Source of the DNA: DATJGR01 sp963735085
GTDB lineage: Bacteria > Pseudomonadota > Gammaproteobacteria > Pseudomonadales > Azotimanducaceae
Length of the DNA stretch: 64,000 nt
Reading direction: 5' to 3'
Assembly (NCBI GenBank): GCA_963735085.1
Contig: CAVTJP010000002.1
Location: 248,001 to 312,000 of the forward strand
Shown here: positions 36,156 through 45,178 of the stretch, in pieces
How positions within the stretch are numbered: position 1 is the first letter of the stretch
Layout of the letters: each line of letters starts with the position of its first letter
Notes under the pieces: generated by a model
What the model was told of the DNA's origin: nothing
Databases searched by the model: none
What the model saw: the letters and a program-made list of their open reading frames with translations, nothing else
Position numbers and translations under genes: made by a program

Positions 36156-37037
36156 ATGCAGTCATTCGCCTACGCTGCGCCCGAGACGGTGGAGCAGGCA
36201 CTCGAAGTATTGGGGGAGCATCATAAGGCCGGATGCCGTGCCCAGGTGCTCGCCGGCGGCACCGATCTGATGGTGCAACTGCGCGGCGTGGATCCGTCAC
36301 CGCGCATGATTGTCGATATCAAAAAACTGGCGGAAACCAATCGGCTCGACGTCGGCGCAGACGAGATTTACATCGGCGCGGCGATTCCGGGTGCCGTGCT
36401 GACCGCATCGCAGTCGCTGGTGGCATGCCTTCCCGGCTTGGTGGAAGCGGTCGATCTGATCGGCTCCACGCAGATTCAGGGACGCGCATCGCTCGGCGGC
36501 AATCTGTGCAACGCTTCGCCCGCCGGCGATACGATTTCCGCGCTCATCGCCAACGCGGGCACATGCGTGATTGCGACTGGCGGGGGGCAACGTGAGCTGC
36601 CGGTTGAATCGTTTGTCGTCGGCGTCGGCAAGAACGCGCTGAAACCGGGGGAATTTCTGCTGGGCGTCAAATTCAAACGCCCGGCGAAAGGCACTGCAGA
36701 TGCGTATCTGCGCTTCATTCCTCGCACCGAGATGGATATCGCGGTGGCCGGGGCCGGTGTCAGCGTATCTATCGACGGTGGTGGTGTCTGCACGGCAGCG
36801 CGTATCGCGATCGGGGCCGTCGCGCCAACGGTACTGCTGGTGCCGGCCGCGGCCGACGCGCTGATCGGATCGAAACTCGATGACGCCGCGCTCGAACGAG
36901 CCGGACAGGCCTGCAGCGCCGCCGCCTCGCCGATATCGGACAAGCGTGGTACTGCCGACTACCGGCGCACGATCGTTGCGGTGCTGTGTCGGCGCGCCGC
37001 CCGAATTGCCGCGGACCGCGCCAAGGAGACCTTGTGA
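36156..37037 (+). CDS. Xanthine dehydrogenase family protein, FAD-binding subunit
   Basis: Medium subunit of a molybdenum hydroxylase, 293 residues. The FAD-binding motif AGGTDLMVQLRG is near 37, with GGNLCNASPAGDT near 117, and the CO_deh_flav_C domain fills the last third. ATG 36156 has GGAGG 5 bases upstream; the frame opens earlier at 36138. It passes electrons from the 2Fe-2S subunit to NAD or another acceptor. It overlaps the next gene by one base. Confidence 0.92.
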   Translation: MQSFAYAAPETVEQALEVLGEHHKAGCRAQVLAGGTDLMVQLRGVDPSPRMIVDIKKLAETNRLDVGADEIYIGAAIPGAVLTASQSLVACLPGLVEAVDLIGSTQIQGRASLGGNLCNASPAGDTISALIANAGTCVIATGGGQRELPVESFVVGVGKNALKPGEFLLGVKFKRPAKGTADAYLRFIPRTEMDIAVAGAGVSVSIDGGGVCTAARIAIGAVAPTVLLVPAAADALIGSKLDDAALERAGQACSAAASPISDKRGTADYRRTIVAVLCRRAARIAADRAKETL

Positions 37038-37519
37038 TGACGAAGATGCATGTCGAAACGAACGTCAACGGCGAACGCATGGAGTTCCTGTGCGAGCCGC
37101 AGCAGTCGATGCTCGATGTACTGCGCGACAATCTGAGATTGACGGGCACCAAGGAAGGTTGCGCGACCGGTGATTGCGGCGCCTGTTCGGTACTGCTGGA
37201 CGGACGTCTCGTGTGTTCGTGCCTGATGTTCGCGGTCGAAAGCGGCGGGCATCAGATCACGACGATCGAAGGCATTTCGCGCGGCGAAGCGTTGCACCCG
37301 CTGCAGCAGAAGTTCCTCGAGCACGCGGCGCTGCAATGCGGCATCTGTACGCCGGGTTTCGTGGTCGCCGCGAAAGCGCTGCTCGACGAGAACCCGAATC
37401 CGACCGAGGAAGAGATCCGCTATCACCTGGCGGGCAACCTGTGTCGTTGTACCGGATATGACAAGATCATCCGTGCGGTGCAGGACGCCGCGCAAACGTT
37501 GCGAGGAGAAGCATCTTGA
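37037..37519 (+). CDS. Xanthine dehydrogenase family protein, 2Fe-2S subunit
   Basis: Small subunit, 160 residues, with two 2Fe-2S clusters. The plant-ferredoxin-type Cys set is in GCATGDCGACSVLLDGRLVCSC, and the second set is in CGICTPGF and LCRCTGY. Length and motifs match CoxS/XdhA/HcrC proteins. ATG 37037 overlaps the stop of the FAD subunit, and its stop overlaps the TTG of the large subunit, giving equimolar translation of the complex. Confidence 0.94.
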   Translation: MTKMHVETNVNGERMEFLCEPQQSMLDVLRDNLRLTGTKEGCATGDCGACSVLLDGRLVCSCLMFAVESGGHQITTIEGISRGEALHPLQQKFLEHAALQCGICTPGFVVAAKALLDENPNPTEEEIRYHLAGNLCRCTGYDKIIRAVQDAAQTLRGEAS

Positions 37520-39783
37520 GCGAAGCGAGAGATTTCAAATTCGTGGGTACACGCGTCGTGCGCCCGGACGGCGTCGACAAGGTCACCGGCCGGGCCAACT
37601 TTGGCGCGGACTTCAGTCTGCCGGGCATGCTGGTCGGCAAAGTGCTGCGTAGCCCGCACGCGCATGCGCGCATCAAACACATCGACACCGCCGCTGCCGA
37701 GGCGCTCGAAGGCATCTATGCGGTGGTCACCGGAGCCGATTTTCCGCGTGTCGGCCATGAAGAGATTACCGGCGGTGAAGGTGCCGGCGATTTTGCGGAT
37801 CTCGCCAGCAACGTGATGGCGCGCGCCAAGGTCGTCTACCACGGGCACGCGGTCGCTGCCGTTGCCGCCAAGTCGGCGGCGATTGCCGATGCGGCGCTTG
37901 CAGCCATCAAGGTGGAATACGAGGTGTTGAAGCCGGTGATGGATCTCGATACCGCGATGGCGGAGGGCGCCACCTTGATCGACGAAAAGCTGTTTACCGC
38001 CGGCTTGCCTGAGAAACCCACGAAGCCCAGCAACGTGGCGGCCTACATGGAACTCAAGCGAGGCGATGTGGCAGCGGGCTTTGCAGAGGCGGACGTCGTC
38101 GTCGAGGGCACCTATCGCACCCCAACGGTACACCAGGGCTACATCGAGCCGCACGCCTGCGTTGCCTCGATCAATCAGGGTGGCCAGGCGACGATCTGGT
38201 GTTGCACGCAGGGTCATTTCGACGTGCGTTCCATGACGTCGAAAGTGCTCGGCCTGAACGTCGCTGACATTCGCGTGATTCCGAGTGAAATTGGCGGCGG
38301 GTTTGGCGGCAAGACGACGATCTATCTCGAACCGGTTGCGATGCTGCTGTCGAAGAAGTCGGGTCGTCCGGTGAAGATGACGATGACCCGCGACGAGGTG
38401 TTTCGCGCATCTGGCCCCGCATCGGCCACCAAATGTACGATCAAGATCGGTGCAAAGCGCGATGGCACGATCACGGCGATGTCCGCTTCGCTCGCGTACG
38501 AGGCCGGTGGCTACAAGGGTTCGTCGATGGCCCCGGGGGCGATGTGCGTGTTCGCGCCCTACAACGTGCCGAACTTTCTGATTCAGGGCTACGACGTGCT
38601 GGTCAATAAACCAAAGGTGGCGGCGTATCGTGCACCAGGTGCGCCGCAGTCGATGTATGCGTGCGAGAGTTTGATCGACGATCTCGCGCGACAACTCGAA
38701 ATGGACCCGATCGAATTGCGCCAGAAGAATGCCGTCAGGCAGGGTGTCCAGGCGGCATATGGCCCCAAGTTCAACGCGATCGGATTCGAAGCGTGCCTGG
38801 AAGCCGCAAAGAGGCACCCGAACTACAAGATTAAGCTCGGACCGAACGAAGGACGTGGCATCGCTGCCGGATTCTGGTTCAACGCCGGCATGCAATCCAG
38901 CGCCGAGGTGCACATCAACGAAAACGGCACCGTTACCGTCGTCGAAGGCAGTCCCGATATCGGTGGCTCGCGCGCGTCGATGGCATTGATGGCTGCCGAG
39001 GAATTGGGCGTGCCGTACGATCAGGTGCGGGTACTCGTCGCCGACACCGAGAGTGCGGGATACAGCAACACGACCGGTGGTAGCCGGGTGACGTTCGCGA
39101 CCGGCATGGCAGTGATTCAGGCAGCCGGCGACATCATTGCGCAGTGCAAGCAGCGCGCAGCGGCGACCTGGGGCATTGAAGCAGACATGGTCGACTGGCA
39201 GGACGGCCAGGCGATTCCGAAGCCAGGCGTCAATGCCGACGTGAAGCCGCTGACCTTGGCTCAGATCGCTGCCAATTCGGGGCGAACCGGTGGGCCGTTG
39301 CTCGGCCGTGCATCGCTGAATGCGCGCGGGGCGGGTCCCGGATTCTCGATCAACATGGCCGACGTGCGCGTCGATCCCGAGACGGGCAAGGTCGATGTGC
39401 TGCGCTTCACCGCCATTCAGGACGCCGGCAAGGCGATTCACCCGAGCTACGTCGAAGGTCAGATGCAGGGTGGCGCGTCGCAGGGAATTGGCTGGGCGTT
39501 GAATGAGGAATACATCTACGACGCCAACGGCGTGATGCAGAACTCCGGATTTCTCGACTATCGCATGCCTGTGGCGTCCGATCTGCCGATGATCGACACG
39601 CAGATCATCGAGGTGCCGAACCCCACCCATCCCTACGGAGTCCGTGGCGTCGGTGAAGTGCCCATCGTCGCGCCGCTGGCGGCGGTCGCGAATGCGGTGC
39701 GTGCCGCAACCGGCGTGCGCATCCACGATCTACCGTTGTCGCCACCACGGGTGCTCGCGGCATTGGAGGCTGGCAAAGGCTGA
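37516..39783 (+). CDS. Xanthine dehydrogenase family protein, molybdopterin-binding subunit
   Basis: Catalytic subunit, 755 residues. It has an N-terminal hammerhead domain (about 20-130), then the molybdopterin domains with GGGFGGKTTIYLEP near 258, AAYRAPGAPQSM near 370, and the catalytic Glu in GVRGVGEVPIVAP near the C-terminus. The CO dehydrogenase active-site loop with Cys is absent, so CO is not the substrate. Candidates are xanthine-like purines, nicotinate-like heterocycles or aromatic acyl-CoA; the sequence does not decide. TTG start with CGAGGAG upstream. Confidence 0.92.
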   Translation: MSEARDFKFVGTRVVRPDGVDKVTGRANFGADFSLPGMLVGKVLRSPHAHARIKHIDTAAAEALEGIYAVVTGADFPRVGHEEITGGEGAGDFADLASNVMARAKVVYHGHAVAAVAAKSAAIADAALAAIKVEYEVLKPVMDLDTAMAEGATLIDEKLFTAGLPEKPTKPSNVAAYMELKRGDVAAGFAEADVVVEGTYRTPTVHQGYIEPHACVASINQGGQATIWCCTQGHFDVRSMTSKVLGLNVADIRVIPSEIGGGFGGKTTIYLEPVAMLLSKKSGRPVKMTMTRDEVFRASGPASATKCTIKIGAKRDGTITAMSASLAYEAGGYKGSSMAPGAMCVFAPYNVPNFLIQGYDVLVNKPKVAAYRAPGAPQSMYACESLIDDLARQLEMDPIELRQKNAVRQGVQAAYGPKFNAIGFEACLEAAKRHPNYKIKLGPNEGRGIAAGFWFNAGMQSSAEVHINENGTVTVVEGSPDIGGSRASMALMAAEELGVPYDQVRVLVADTESAGYSNTTGGSRVTFATGMAVIQAAGDIIAQCKQRAAATWGIEADMVDWQDGQAIPKPGVNADVKPLTLAQIAANSGRTGGPLLGRASLNARGAGPGFSINMADVRVDPETGKVDVLRFTAIQDAGKAIHPSYVEGQMQGGASQGIGWALNEEYIYDANGVMQNSGFLDYRMPVASDLPMIDTQIIEVPNPTHPYGVRGVGEVPIVAPLAAVANAVRAATGVRIHDLPLSPPRVLAALEAGKG

Positions 39784-39793
39784 GAGCGGTGCG

Positions 39794-40039
39794 GTGGCAA
39801 AAGTGTTCTTTCCGGATCACCTGGCACAGTACACGGACGGAGTTCGGGAGTTCGACGTGAAGGCGGAGAACTTCCGCGACCTCGTCGCGCAACTCGAAGT
39901 GAAATATCCCGGCATCACTGACGTGCTGATTGGCAAAGTCGCCGTCGCGATCGACGGCGACATCATCCACGACCCGTATCTCGACCCGGTCCAACCGGAA
40001 TCCGAAGTATATTTCCTGCATCGCATCGACGGCGGCTGA
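39794..40039 (+). CDS. MoaD/ThiS family ubiquitin-like sulfur carrier protein
   Basis: 81 residues, GTG start: MAKVFFPDHLAQYTDGVREFDVKA, core LVAQLEVKYPGITDVL, and a terminal Gly-Gly (HRIDGG) that in this family is adenylated and thiocarboxylated to donate sulfur. It begins 10 bp after the molybdenum subunit, so it is likely part of that operon. Molybdopterin synthase, thiamine, tungsten cofactor or tRNA thiolation roles are all possible in the family. No MoaE- or E1-like partner is nearby. Confidence 0.82.
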   Translation: MAKVFFPDHLAQYTDGVREFDVKAENFRDLVAQLEVKYPGITDVLIGKVAVAIDGDIIHDPYLDPVQPESEVYFLHRIDGG

Positions 40040-40099
40040 CGTAGCCGTTCGGCCGCGTATGATGCGGTTCTTCGGCCATGGCACACCGGGGTGATAGGT

Positions 40100-41449
40100 A
40101 TGACGCGAGTGGCAATCATCGGCGCCGGGAGCCTGGTGTTCTCGAGTCGCCTGAGCGCAGATATCCTGAGCTATCCGCATCTGCGCGACGCACATTTCGC
40201 GCTGGTCGACGTCGACCCGGAGCGCCTGGCGTATGCAGGACGCATCATCGAGCGAATCTTTCGCGATGGCGGCTATATGCAGGCGAGCCATTCGCTGCAC
40301 GAGGACCGCGGCGCAGCGTTGTCGGGCGCGGACTACGTCATCATCAGTGTACTGGTGGGCGGCTACGAAGCCATCGAGCGGGAGATCGATATTCCGCGGC
40401 GTTACGGAGTCGATCAGGCGATTGGCGACACGCTGACGCCGGGCGGCATCATGCGCTGCCTGCGCACCCTGCCGCAATTGTTGGCGATCGGCCGGGATGT
40501 GCTGCGGCATTGTCCGGATGCGTGGGTTCTGAATTACACGAATCCGATGGCGATGCTGTGCTGGGGCGTGAAAGAAGCGCTACCAGACATCAAACTGGTT
40601 GGATTGTGTCACTCGGTGCAGCACACCACCGCGCAATGGGCGCACCGCCTCGCGGTTCCGCTCGAGGAAATCGACTTCGAGTGTGCAGGGCTGAATCATC
40701 AGGCCTGGATCTTCCGATTCGAACACCGGGGGCGCGATCTGTTGCCGCAGATCAGAGAACTCGCGATCACCCCCCGGCTGTGGCGCAAAGACACGTCGCG
40801 GATGGAGTACGTCAAACATTTCGGTTATCCGGTGACGGAGGCGAGCGGCCACAATTCCGAATACTCGGCCTGGTTCAGAAAACGACCCGAACTGATCGCC
40901 GCGTATTGTCCCGGCGGCGGTTGGAACGGCGGGTCTGGCTTCATCAAGGAATTGTACAACCGCCCGGATTGGCGTGATGTCATGGAAAGGATGGCCAACG
41001 GCAGCGAGCCGGTGTCGCTGGAACGCAGCAACGAGTATGGCAGTCAGATCGTCAGTGCACTGGCGGGCGGCGAGCCGGCCAAAATATACGGCAACGTCAT
41101 GAATGCCGGCCACATCGACAATCTGCCTTCGGATGTGTGTGTCGAAGTGCCGTGTCGTGTCGATAGCGGTGGTATTGAACCGCTGCCGGTCGGCCGCATT
41201 CCGGACCATCTCGCTGCGATCAATCAGACTCAGATCAACGTGCAACGTCTTGCGGTGAAGGCTGCGCTGGAATCCGATGCGGAGAGTGTGTTTCAGGCCA
41301 TGGCACTCGATCCCCTCACCGCGGCCGTTGGTACTCTCGATGACATCCGCGCGATGACGGCAGAACTGATGACGGCGCATGCGCAATGGCTGCCAGCGTT
41401 CGCGGATCGGCCGTTGGAGGCGAAACCGCGTTTGGCCAGCCATGCCTGA
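40100..41449 (+). CDS. Glycoside hydrolase family 4 protein, alpha-galactosidase-like
   Basis: 449 residues. GH4 enzymes hydrolyse glycosides by an NAD- and Mn-dependent oxidation-elimination route. The Rossmann motif VAIIGAGSLVF starts the protein, and LVDVDPERL binds the cofactor. Metal ligands are Cys170 in VGLCHSVQ and His200 in AGLNHQAW, spaced as in alpha-glucosidase AglA and alpha-galactosidase MelA. The neighbouring galK and galT favour alpha-galactosides. ATG 40100 is preferred over GTG 40091. It overlaps the kinase gene by 8 bases. Confidence 0.88.
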   Translation: MTRVAIIGAGSLVFSSRLSADILSYPHLRDAHFALVDVDPERLAYAGRIIERIFRDGGYMQASHSLHEDRGAALSGADYVIISVLVGGYEAIEREIDIPRRYGVDQAIGDTLTPGGIMRCLRTLPQLLAIGRDVLRHCPDAWVLNYTNPMAMLCWGVKEALPDIKLVGLCHSVQHTTAQWAHRLAVPLEEIDFECAGLNHQAWIFRFEHRGRDLLPQIRELAITPRLWRKDTSRMEYVKHFGYPVTEASGHNSEYSAWFRKRPELIAAYCPGGGWNGGSGFIKELYNRPDWRDVMERMANGSEPVSLERSNEYGSQIVSALAGGEPAKIYGNVMNAGHIDNLPSDVCVEVPCRVDSGGIEPLPVGRIPDHLAAINQTQINVQRLAVKAALESDAESVFQAMALDPLTAAVGTLDDIRAMTAELMTAHAQWLPAFADRPLEAKPRLASHA

Positions 41450-42359
41450 GCTGGTCAATCTCGGCTCGTTGTGCATCGACCATGTCTACCACGTTGCAGC
41501 GATCGTGCGCGTCGGGGAAACGCTGCTGGGCAGCATTCCAACTCGCCATGCCGGCGGAAAAGGGCTCAATCAATCCCTTGCTGCGGCGAGGGCCGGTGTT
41601 CAGGTGGCGCACTTTGGCTGCGTTGGGCAGGACGGGGTCTGGCTCAAGGACTTGTTGACGGACGCAGGTGTCGACGCGAGCGGTGTACGCGTTTGCGATG
41701 CACAGGCGACGGGTCACGCGATGATTCAGGTGGGTCCGGGCGGCGAGAATGCGATCGTCATCGTTGGCGGTGCTAATCGCACTATTCAACCGGCCGATGT
41801 AGATCAAGCGATCGCACGAGCAGGTGAAGGTGGGTGGCTATTATTGCAAAACGAGATCAATGACATCGAAGACGTACTATGCGCAGCACGTCGGGCATGC
41901 GTTCGCGTTGCGTTCAACCTCGCACCAGTCGATGGGTGTGAATCCGGTTACGGTCTCGATGCCGTGGAGTTGCTGCTGCTCAATGAGATCGAAGCGTCCG
42001 CGCTCGCGCTCGAGACGGATCCGTTGCGCGCCCTCGATCGGCTCACCGGCGCGCGCCGTGATCAGCATGTGGTCATCACGCTTGGTGCAGGCGGTGTTCT
42101 GTATGGCCGAGGCGGCCAGCGCATTCGATTGCCGGCGTTCAGCGTGGCGGCGGTTGACGAAACCGGCGCAGGTGACGCATTCATCGGACATCTGCTTGCC
42201 GCGTGGTTCAATCCGACAGTGTCGATACACGAACGTTTGCTGCGCGCCAGCGCGGCCGGGGCATTGGCGGCGTGTTGCCCCGGCGCCGCCAGTGCGATTC
42301 CCGACGCAACGCTGGTACGTGACTTTCTCGATTGCCATGCGCTCCCGACCTCGAAATGA
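41442..42359 (+). CDS. PfkB/ribokinase family carbohydrate kinase
   Basis: 305 residues with the PfkB fold: GGKGLNQSLAAARAG near 38-52 (ribokinase-like sugar-binding GGKGxN) and the catalytic Asp in DETGAGDAFIGH near 245. The pattern is nearest ribokinase. In a galactoside operon the substrate may be another sugar released from the glycoside (fructose, ribose or similar), but this is inference. It overlaps the GH4 gene by 8 bases and galK by 4 bases (ATGA). Confidence 0.87.
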   Translation: MPELVNLGSLCIDHVYHVAAIVRVGETLLGSIPTRHAGGKGLNQSLAAARAGVQVAHFGCVGQDGVWLKDLLTDAGVDASGVRVCDAQATGHAMIQVGPGGENAIVIVGGANRTIQPADVDQAIARAGEGGWLLLQNEINDIEDVLCAARRACVRVAFNLAPVDGCESGYGLDAVELLLLNEIEASALALETDPLRALDRLTGARRDQHVVITLGAGGVLYGRGGQRIRLPAFSVAAVDETGAGDAFIGHLLAAWFNPTVSIHERLLRASAAGALAACCPGAASAIPDATLVRDFLDCHALPTSK

Positions 42360-43516
42360 ACAGGACTGGCAAGCACCTCGCTGGCCAATTCGTCGACCGC
42401 TTCGGTGCCAGTCCCGTTGGGATGCAACCGACGAGCTGCTGGGCCCCGGGTCGCGTCAATCTGATCGGCGATCATGTTGACTATTGCGGCGGCCCGGTGC
42501 TGCCGATGCCGATTCAATTTGGTACGACGGTAGTCGTTCGCCTGACAGACAACGGGCGAGTGCGTGCGATCAGTACGAATGTGCCCGACCGGATCGACTA
42601 CGCGTTTGGCAGCGAAGCCCCAGACGACTCGTGGGGCAGACTGCTCTGGGGCGCGATTGCGGTACTGGCCTCGGAGAACATTGAAATCAGGGGAGTGGAT
42701 GTGCTGGTCAGCGGTGATATTCCCGGGAGTGGCCTGTCGAGTTCGGCGTCGCTGTGCGTTGCGCTTATCCGCGCGCTAACGACTGCGGCCGGGTGCGCAG
42801 CCTCTCCGCTACAGCTCGCGCTGGCGGCGCAACGCGTTGAACACGAATATTTGGGCGTCCAGTGCGGATTGATGGATCAAGCGGTGATCACGCTAGCCGT
42901 GCCCGGCAGCGCGCTGTGGTTCGATTGCTTCGATCATCGACATCGGCCGATCGTCTTCAATGCTGCAAACGTGTGCATGGTTGTCGTCGATACAGGGCGT
43001 ACGCGCCAACTTCTACACTCTCCGTATAACGAGCGACTGAACGAGACGCGCGCCGCGGCGAGCGCATTGGGAGTTGCGCACAACGCGCTCGCGCGAATCG
43101 ATCCGGAGGTTTTCAGCGCGCATCAGGAACTCATCGATGATTTGACGATTCGCCGCCGCGCTCGTCACGTCGTTTACGAAGCGGCGCGCGTTGGGCGTGC
43201 AACGCAGGCGCTCGAAGATGGCAACTGGTCGGAACTGGGTGACTTGTTGCGCGACAGTCATAGATCTTTGCGTGACGACTACGAGGTCAGTTGTACCGAA
43301 CTCGATGCGCTGGTCGATGCGCTGAATAGTCAGCCGGGTTGCTACGGCGCGCGCATGACGGGCGGCGGGTTCGGTGGCAATGTTGTCGCATTGATCGATG
43401 CCGCGCGCGTTGAATCCGCTACGGCGGAAGCTTCGACCATCTATGCGGATAACCTGGGGATAACGCCACGCTGGTTTGTTGCGCGCTCGTTGGGCGGTGC
43501 AAGGATTGTCGCGTAG
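42356..43516 (+). CDS. galK: Galactokinase (GHMP family)
   Basis: 386 residues. The galactokinase signature is present but altered: GRVNLIGDHVDYCGGPVLPM, where the usual Glu of GEHTDY is Asp. The ATP loop is SGLSSSASLCVAL near 128, the catalytic Asp is in VQCGLMDQAV near 177, and the third motif is RMTGGGFGGNVVAL near 337. Phosphorylates galactose at C1 for the following GalT. The DYCG context resembles GALK2-type (GalNAc) kinases, so specificity should not be taken for granted. ATGA overlap with the PfkB gene. Confidence 0.9.
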   Translation: MNRTGKHLAGQFVDRFGASPVGMQPTSCWAPGRVNLIGDHVDYCGGPVLPMPIQFGTTVVVRLTDNGRVRAISTNVPDRIDYAFGSEAPDDSWGRLLWGAIAVLASENIEIRGVDVLVSGDIPGSGLSSSASLCVALIRALTTAAGCAASPLQLALAAQRVEHEYLGVQCGLMDQAVITLAVPGSALWFDCFDHRHRPIVFNAANVCMVVVDTGRTRQLLHSPYNERLNETRAAASALGVAHNALARIDPEVFSAHQELIDDLTIRRRARHVVYEAARVGRATQALEDGNWSELGDLLRDSHRSLRDDYEVSCTELDALVDALNSQPGCYGARMTGGGFGGNVVALIDAARVESATAEASTIYADNLGITPRWFVARSLGGARIVA

Positions 43517-44499
43517 TGTCTGAGCGGCGCCGCAATGCACTGACCGGCGAATGGGTCATCGTCTCGCCGGGACGCGTCAAGCGTCCTTGGCAAGGCGGCC
43601 AGGAGACCGCGACCGCAATCGAATCGGACAGTTGGCGAAGCGACTGTTACCTGTGTCCGCGCAACGCGCGTGTGGAGCGCATCGTCAATCCCGATTACGC
43701 GGGCACCTTTGCATTCGATAACGATTTCAGCGCGCTCGATGATGTGCCACACGTCGTTCAGACGACAGACCCACTACTGCGAGCGGAATCGATTGCAGGT
43801 AAGTGCCGCGTGCTGTGCTACTCGCCGCGCCACGACGCGACGCTCGCCACACTGTCAATTGCAGAACTCAACGGCGTAATCGATCTCTGGCGGACCGAGT
43901 CTGTTCAACTCGGCAAGCAATATCCGTGGGTGCAATTGTTCGAGAACAAGGGCGCACTGATGGGTTGTTCGAGCCCGCACCCGCATGGCCAGGTATGGGC
44001 CACATCGTCGATTCCGACGATTGCGCAGCGCGAGGATCGCAACCAGCGGGACCATGGCCAATCGGTATTGCTGCTCGACTACGCGAGGCGGGAGTTGGCG
44101 CTCGACGAACGCGTTGTCGTGCGCAACGATCGATGGCTGGTGGTGGTGCCATATTGGGCAGCGTGGCCATTCGAAACATTGCTGCTGCCGCTGCGACATC
44201 GCAGTGGATTTGCCGAACTCGACCCAAGCGACATCGCCGATCTCGCGTCGATTCTGGCGCGATTGCTACCCGCCTACGATCGATTGTTCGGTGTGCCCTT
44301 TCCGTATTCGATGGGCTGGCACGGGCGGGGCCGCAATCACGGCAGACACTGGCAACTGCATGCACACTTCTATCCGCCGTTGCTGCGCTCCGCCAGCGTG
44401 CGCAAATTCATGGTGGGATTCGAGATGCTCGCGGAGGCGCAGCGAGACATGACACCCGAAGACGCCGCCGGGCGGTTACGCAGCGGCGTCAGACTTTAA
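43516..44499 (+). CDS. galT: UDP-glucose-hexose-1-phosphate uridylyltransferase GalT
   Basis: Exchanges UMP between UDP-glucose and galactose-1-phosphate; 327 residues. SDCYLCPRNARVERIVNPDY carries the zinc Cys pair, and the catalytic His is the middle one in SSPHPHGQVWATSS near 156-158. HGRGRNHGRHWQLHAHFYPPLLRS completes the second domain. GTG start overlapping the galK stop by one base. galE and galM are not in the window; galU is at 12 kb. Confidence 0.93.
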   Translation: MSERRRNALTGEWVIVSPGRVKRPWQGGQETATAIESDSWRSDCYLCPRNARVERIVNPDYAGTFAFDNDFSALDDVPHVVQTTDPLLRAESIAGKCRVLCYSPRHDATLATLSIAELNGVIDLWRTESVQLGKQYPWVQLFENKGALMGCSSPHPHGQVWATSSIPTIAQREDRNQRDHGQSVLLLDYARRELALDERVVVRNDRWLVVVPYWAAWPFETLLLPLRHRSGFAELDPSDIADLASILARLLPAYDRLFGVPFPYSMGWHGRGRNHGRHWQLHAHFYPPLLRSASVRKFMVGFEMLAEAQRDMTPEDAAGRLRSGVRL

Positions 44500-45134
44500 A
44501 AGTTGATCCGCAGCACGTCGGACAGCTCCGCGATTGCCTGATCTTCACTGGCGACTTTGATCGTTGTCATGCCGAGTTGTTTCGCCGGCTTGAGATTTAC
44601 GCCGAGGTCGTCGAGAAAGACCGCTTGAGCCGGCTTGATCCGAAGTCGTTCGCACGCGCGCAGATAAAACGCGGGATTCGGTTTGCGAATGCCTTCTTTG
44701 CTGGATTCCAGCACGAGGTCGAACAGACTCATCACCACCTGAATCCGCGCCGCACGCTCGCTCGTTCGCGCCATGCCTGCGCCTTCGCCGGATTTGACGT
44801 TGTTTGTCAAGCACGCGACCTTGTAACGCTGTTTGCATGCCTTCAGCACATCGACCATACGTGGTCGCAGATCACCGGAAAGCAGTTCGAGCACAGCCTG
44901 CCCCGGGATGGCATGCCCCGCAACACGGCTCTCGGCTTCGAATTCGGCATCGAACTGCGCCGGCGTGATCGCGCTCGATTCGAGCCGTGCCCAGGCATTG
45001 TGTTCAGCGTTGGTTGCATTGATACCGCGAATGAAGTCTCGTGGATATCCGTGCTCGGCTTCGAAGCGATTGAATGCGTCGAACGGGCTCGTCGTCAAAA
45101 CACCGCCGAAATCCCACAGCACCGCCTCGATCAT
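44496..45134 (-). CDS. HAD superfamily hydrolase (HAD-IA)
   Basis: 212 residues. Nucleophile Asp8 is in VLWDFGGVL; the second Asp of DxD is Gly, as in YihX-like and ACAD10/epoxide-hydrolase-N-terminal HADs. Motif II is ACLTNNVKSG, the motif III Lys is in SSKEGIRKPNPAFY, and motif IV is AVFLDDLGVNLKPA. The NATNAEHNAWARLE cap segment also suits that subgroup. Substrate unknown. The frame extends far upstream, but ATG 45134 gives the normal start. It converges on galT with a 3-base overlap. Confidence 0.85.
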   Translation of the reverse strand: MIEAVLWDFGGVLTTSPFDAFNRFEAEHGYPRDFIRGINATNAEHNAWARLESSAITPAQFDAEFEAESRVAGHAIPGQAVLELLSGDLRPRMVDVLKACKQRYKVACLTNNVKSGEGAGMARTSERAARIQVVMSLFDLVLESSKEGIRKPNPAFYLRACERLRIKPAQAVFLDDLGVNLKPAKQLGMTTIKVASEDQAIAELSDVLRINF

Positions 45135-45178
45135 TGATGTGACCTCATATTCATTGCGTCCTTGGAACCTGTAGTCGT

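Noticed and set aside
33818..36270. Long plus-strand frames opposite the S9 peptidase and pepQ
   Set aside because: Both minus-strand genes have complete catalytic residues; the opposite frames show no family resemblance.
37423..39726. 767-codon open frame antisense to the molybdenum subunit gene
   Set aside because: It exactly mirrors a strongly supported gene in GC-rich DNA. The translation is His/Arg-rich low-quality sequence with no motif, as expected of an antisense shadow.
37516..39783. CO dehydrogenase (form I) as identity of the molybdenum hydroxylase
   Set aside because: The Cys-containing active-site loop diagnostic of form I CODH is absent; the corresponding region reads AAYRAPGAPQSM.
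43803..45137. 444-codon plus-strand frame across galT and the HAD gene
   Set aside because: Shadow of galT in another frame continuing antisense to the HAD gene; no motifs.
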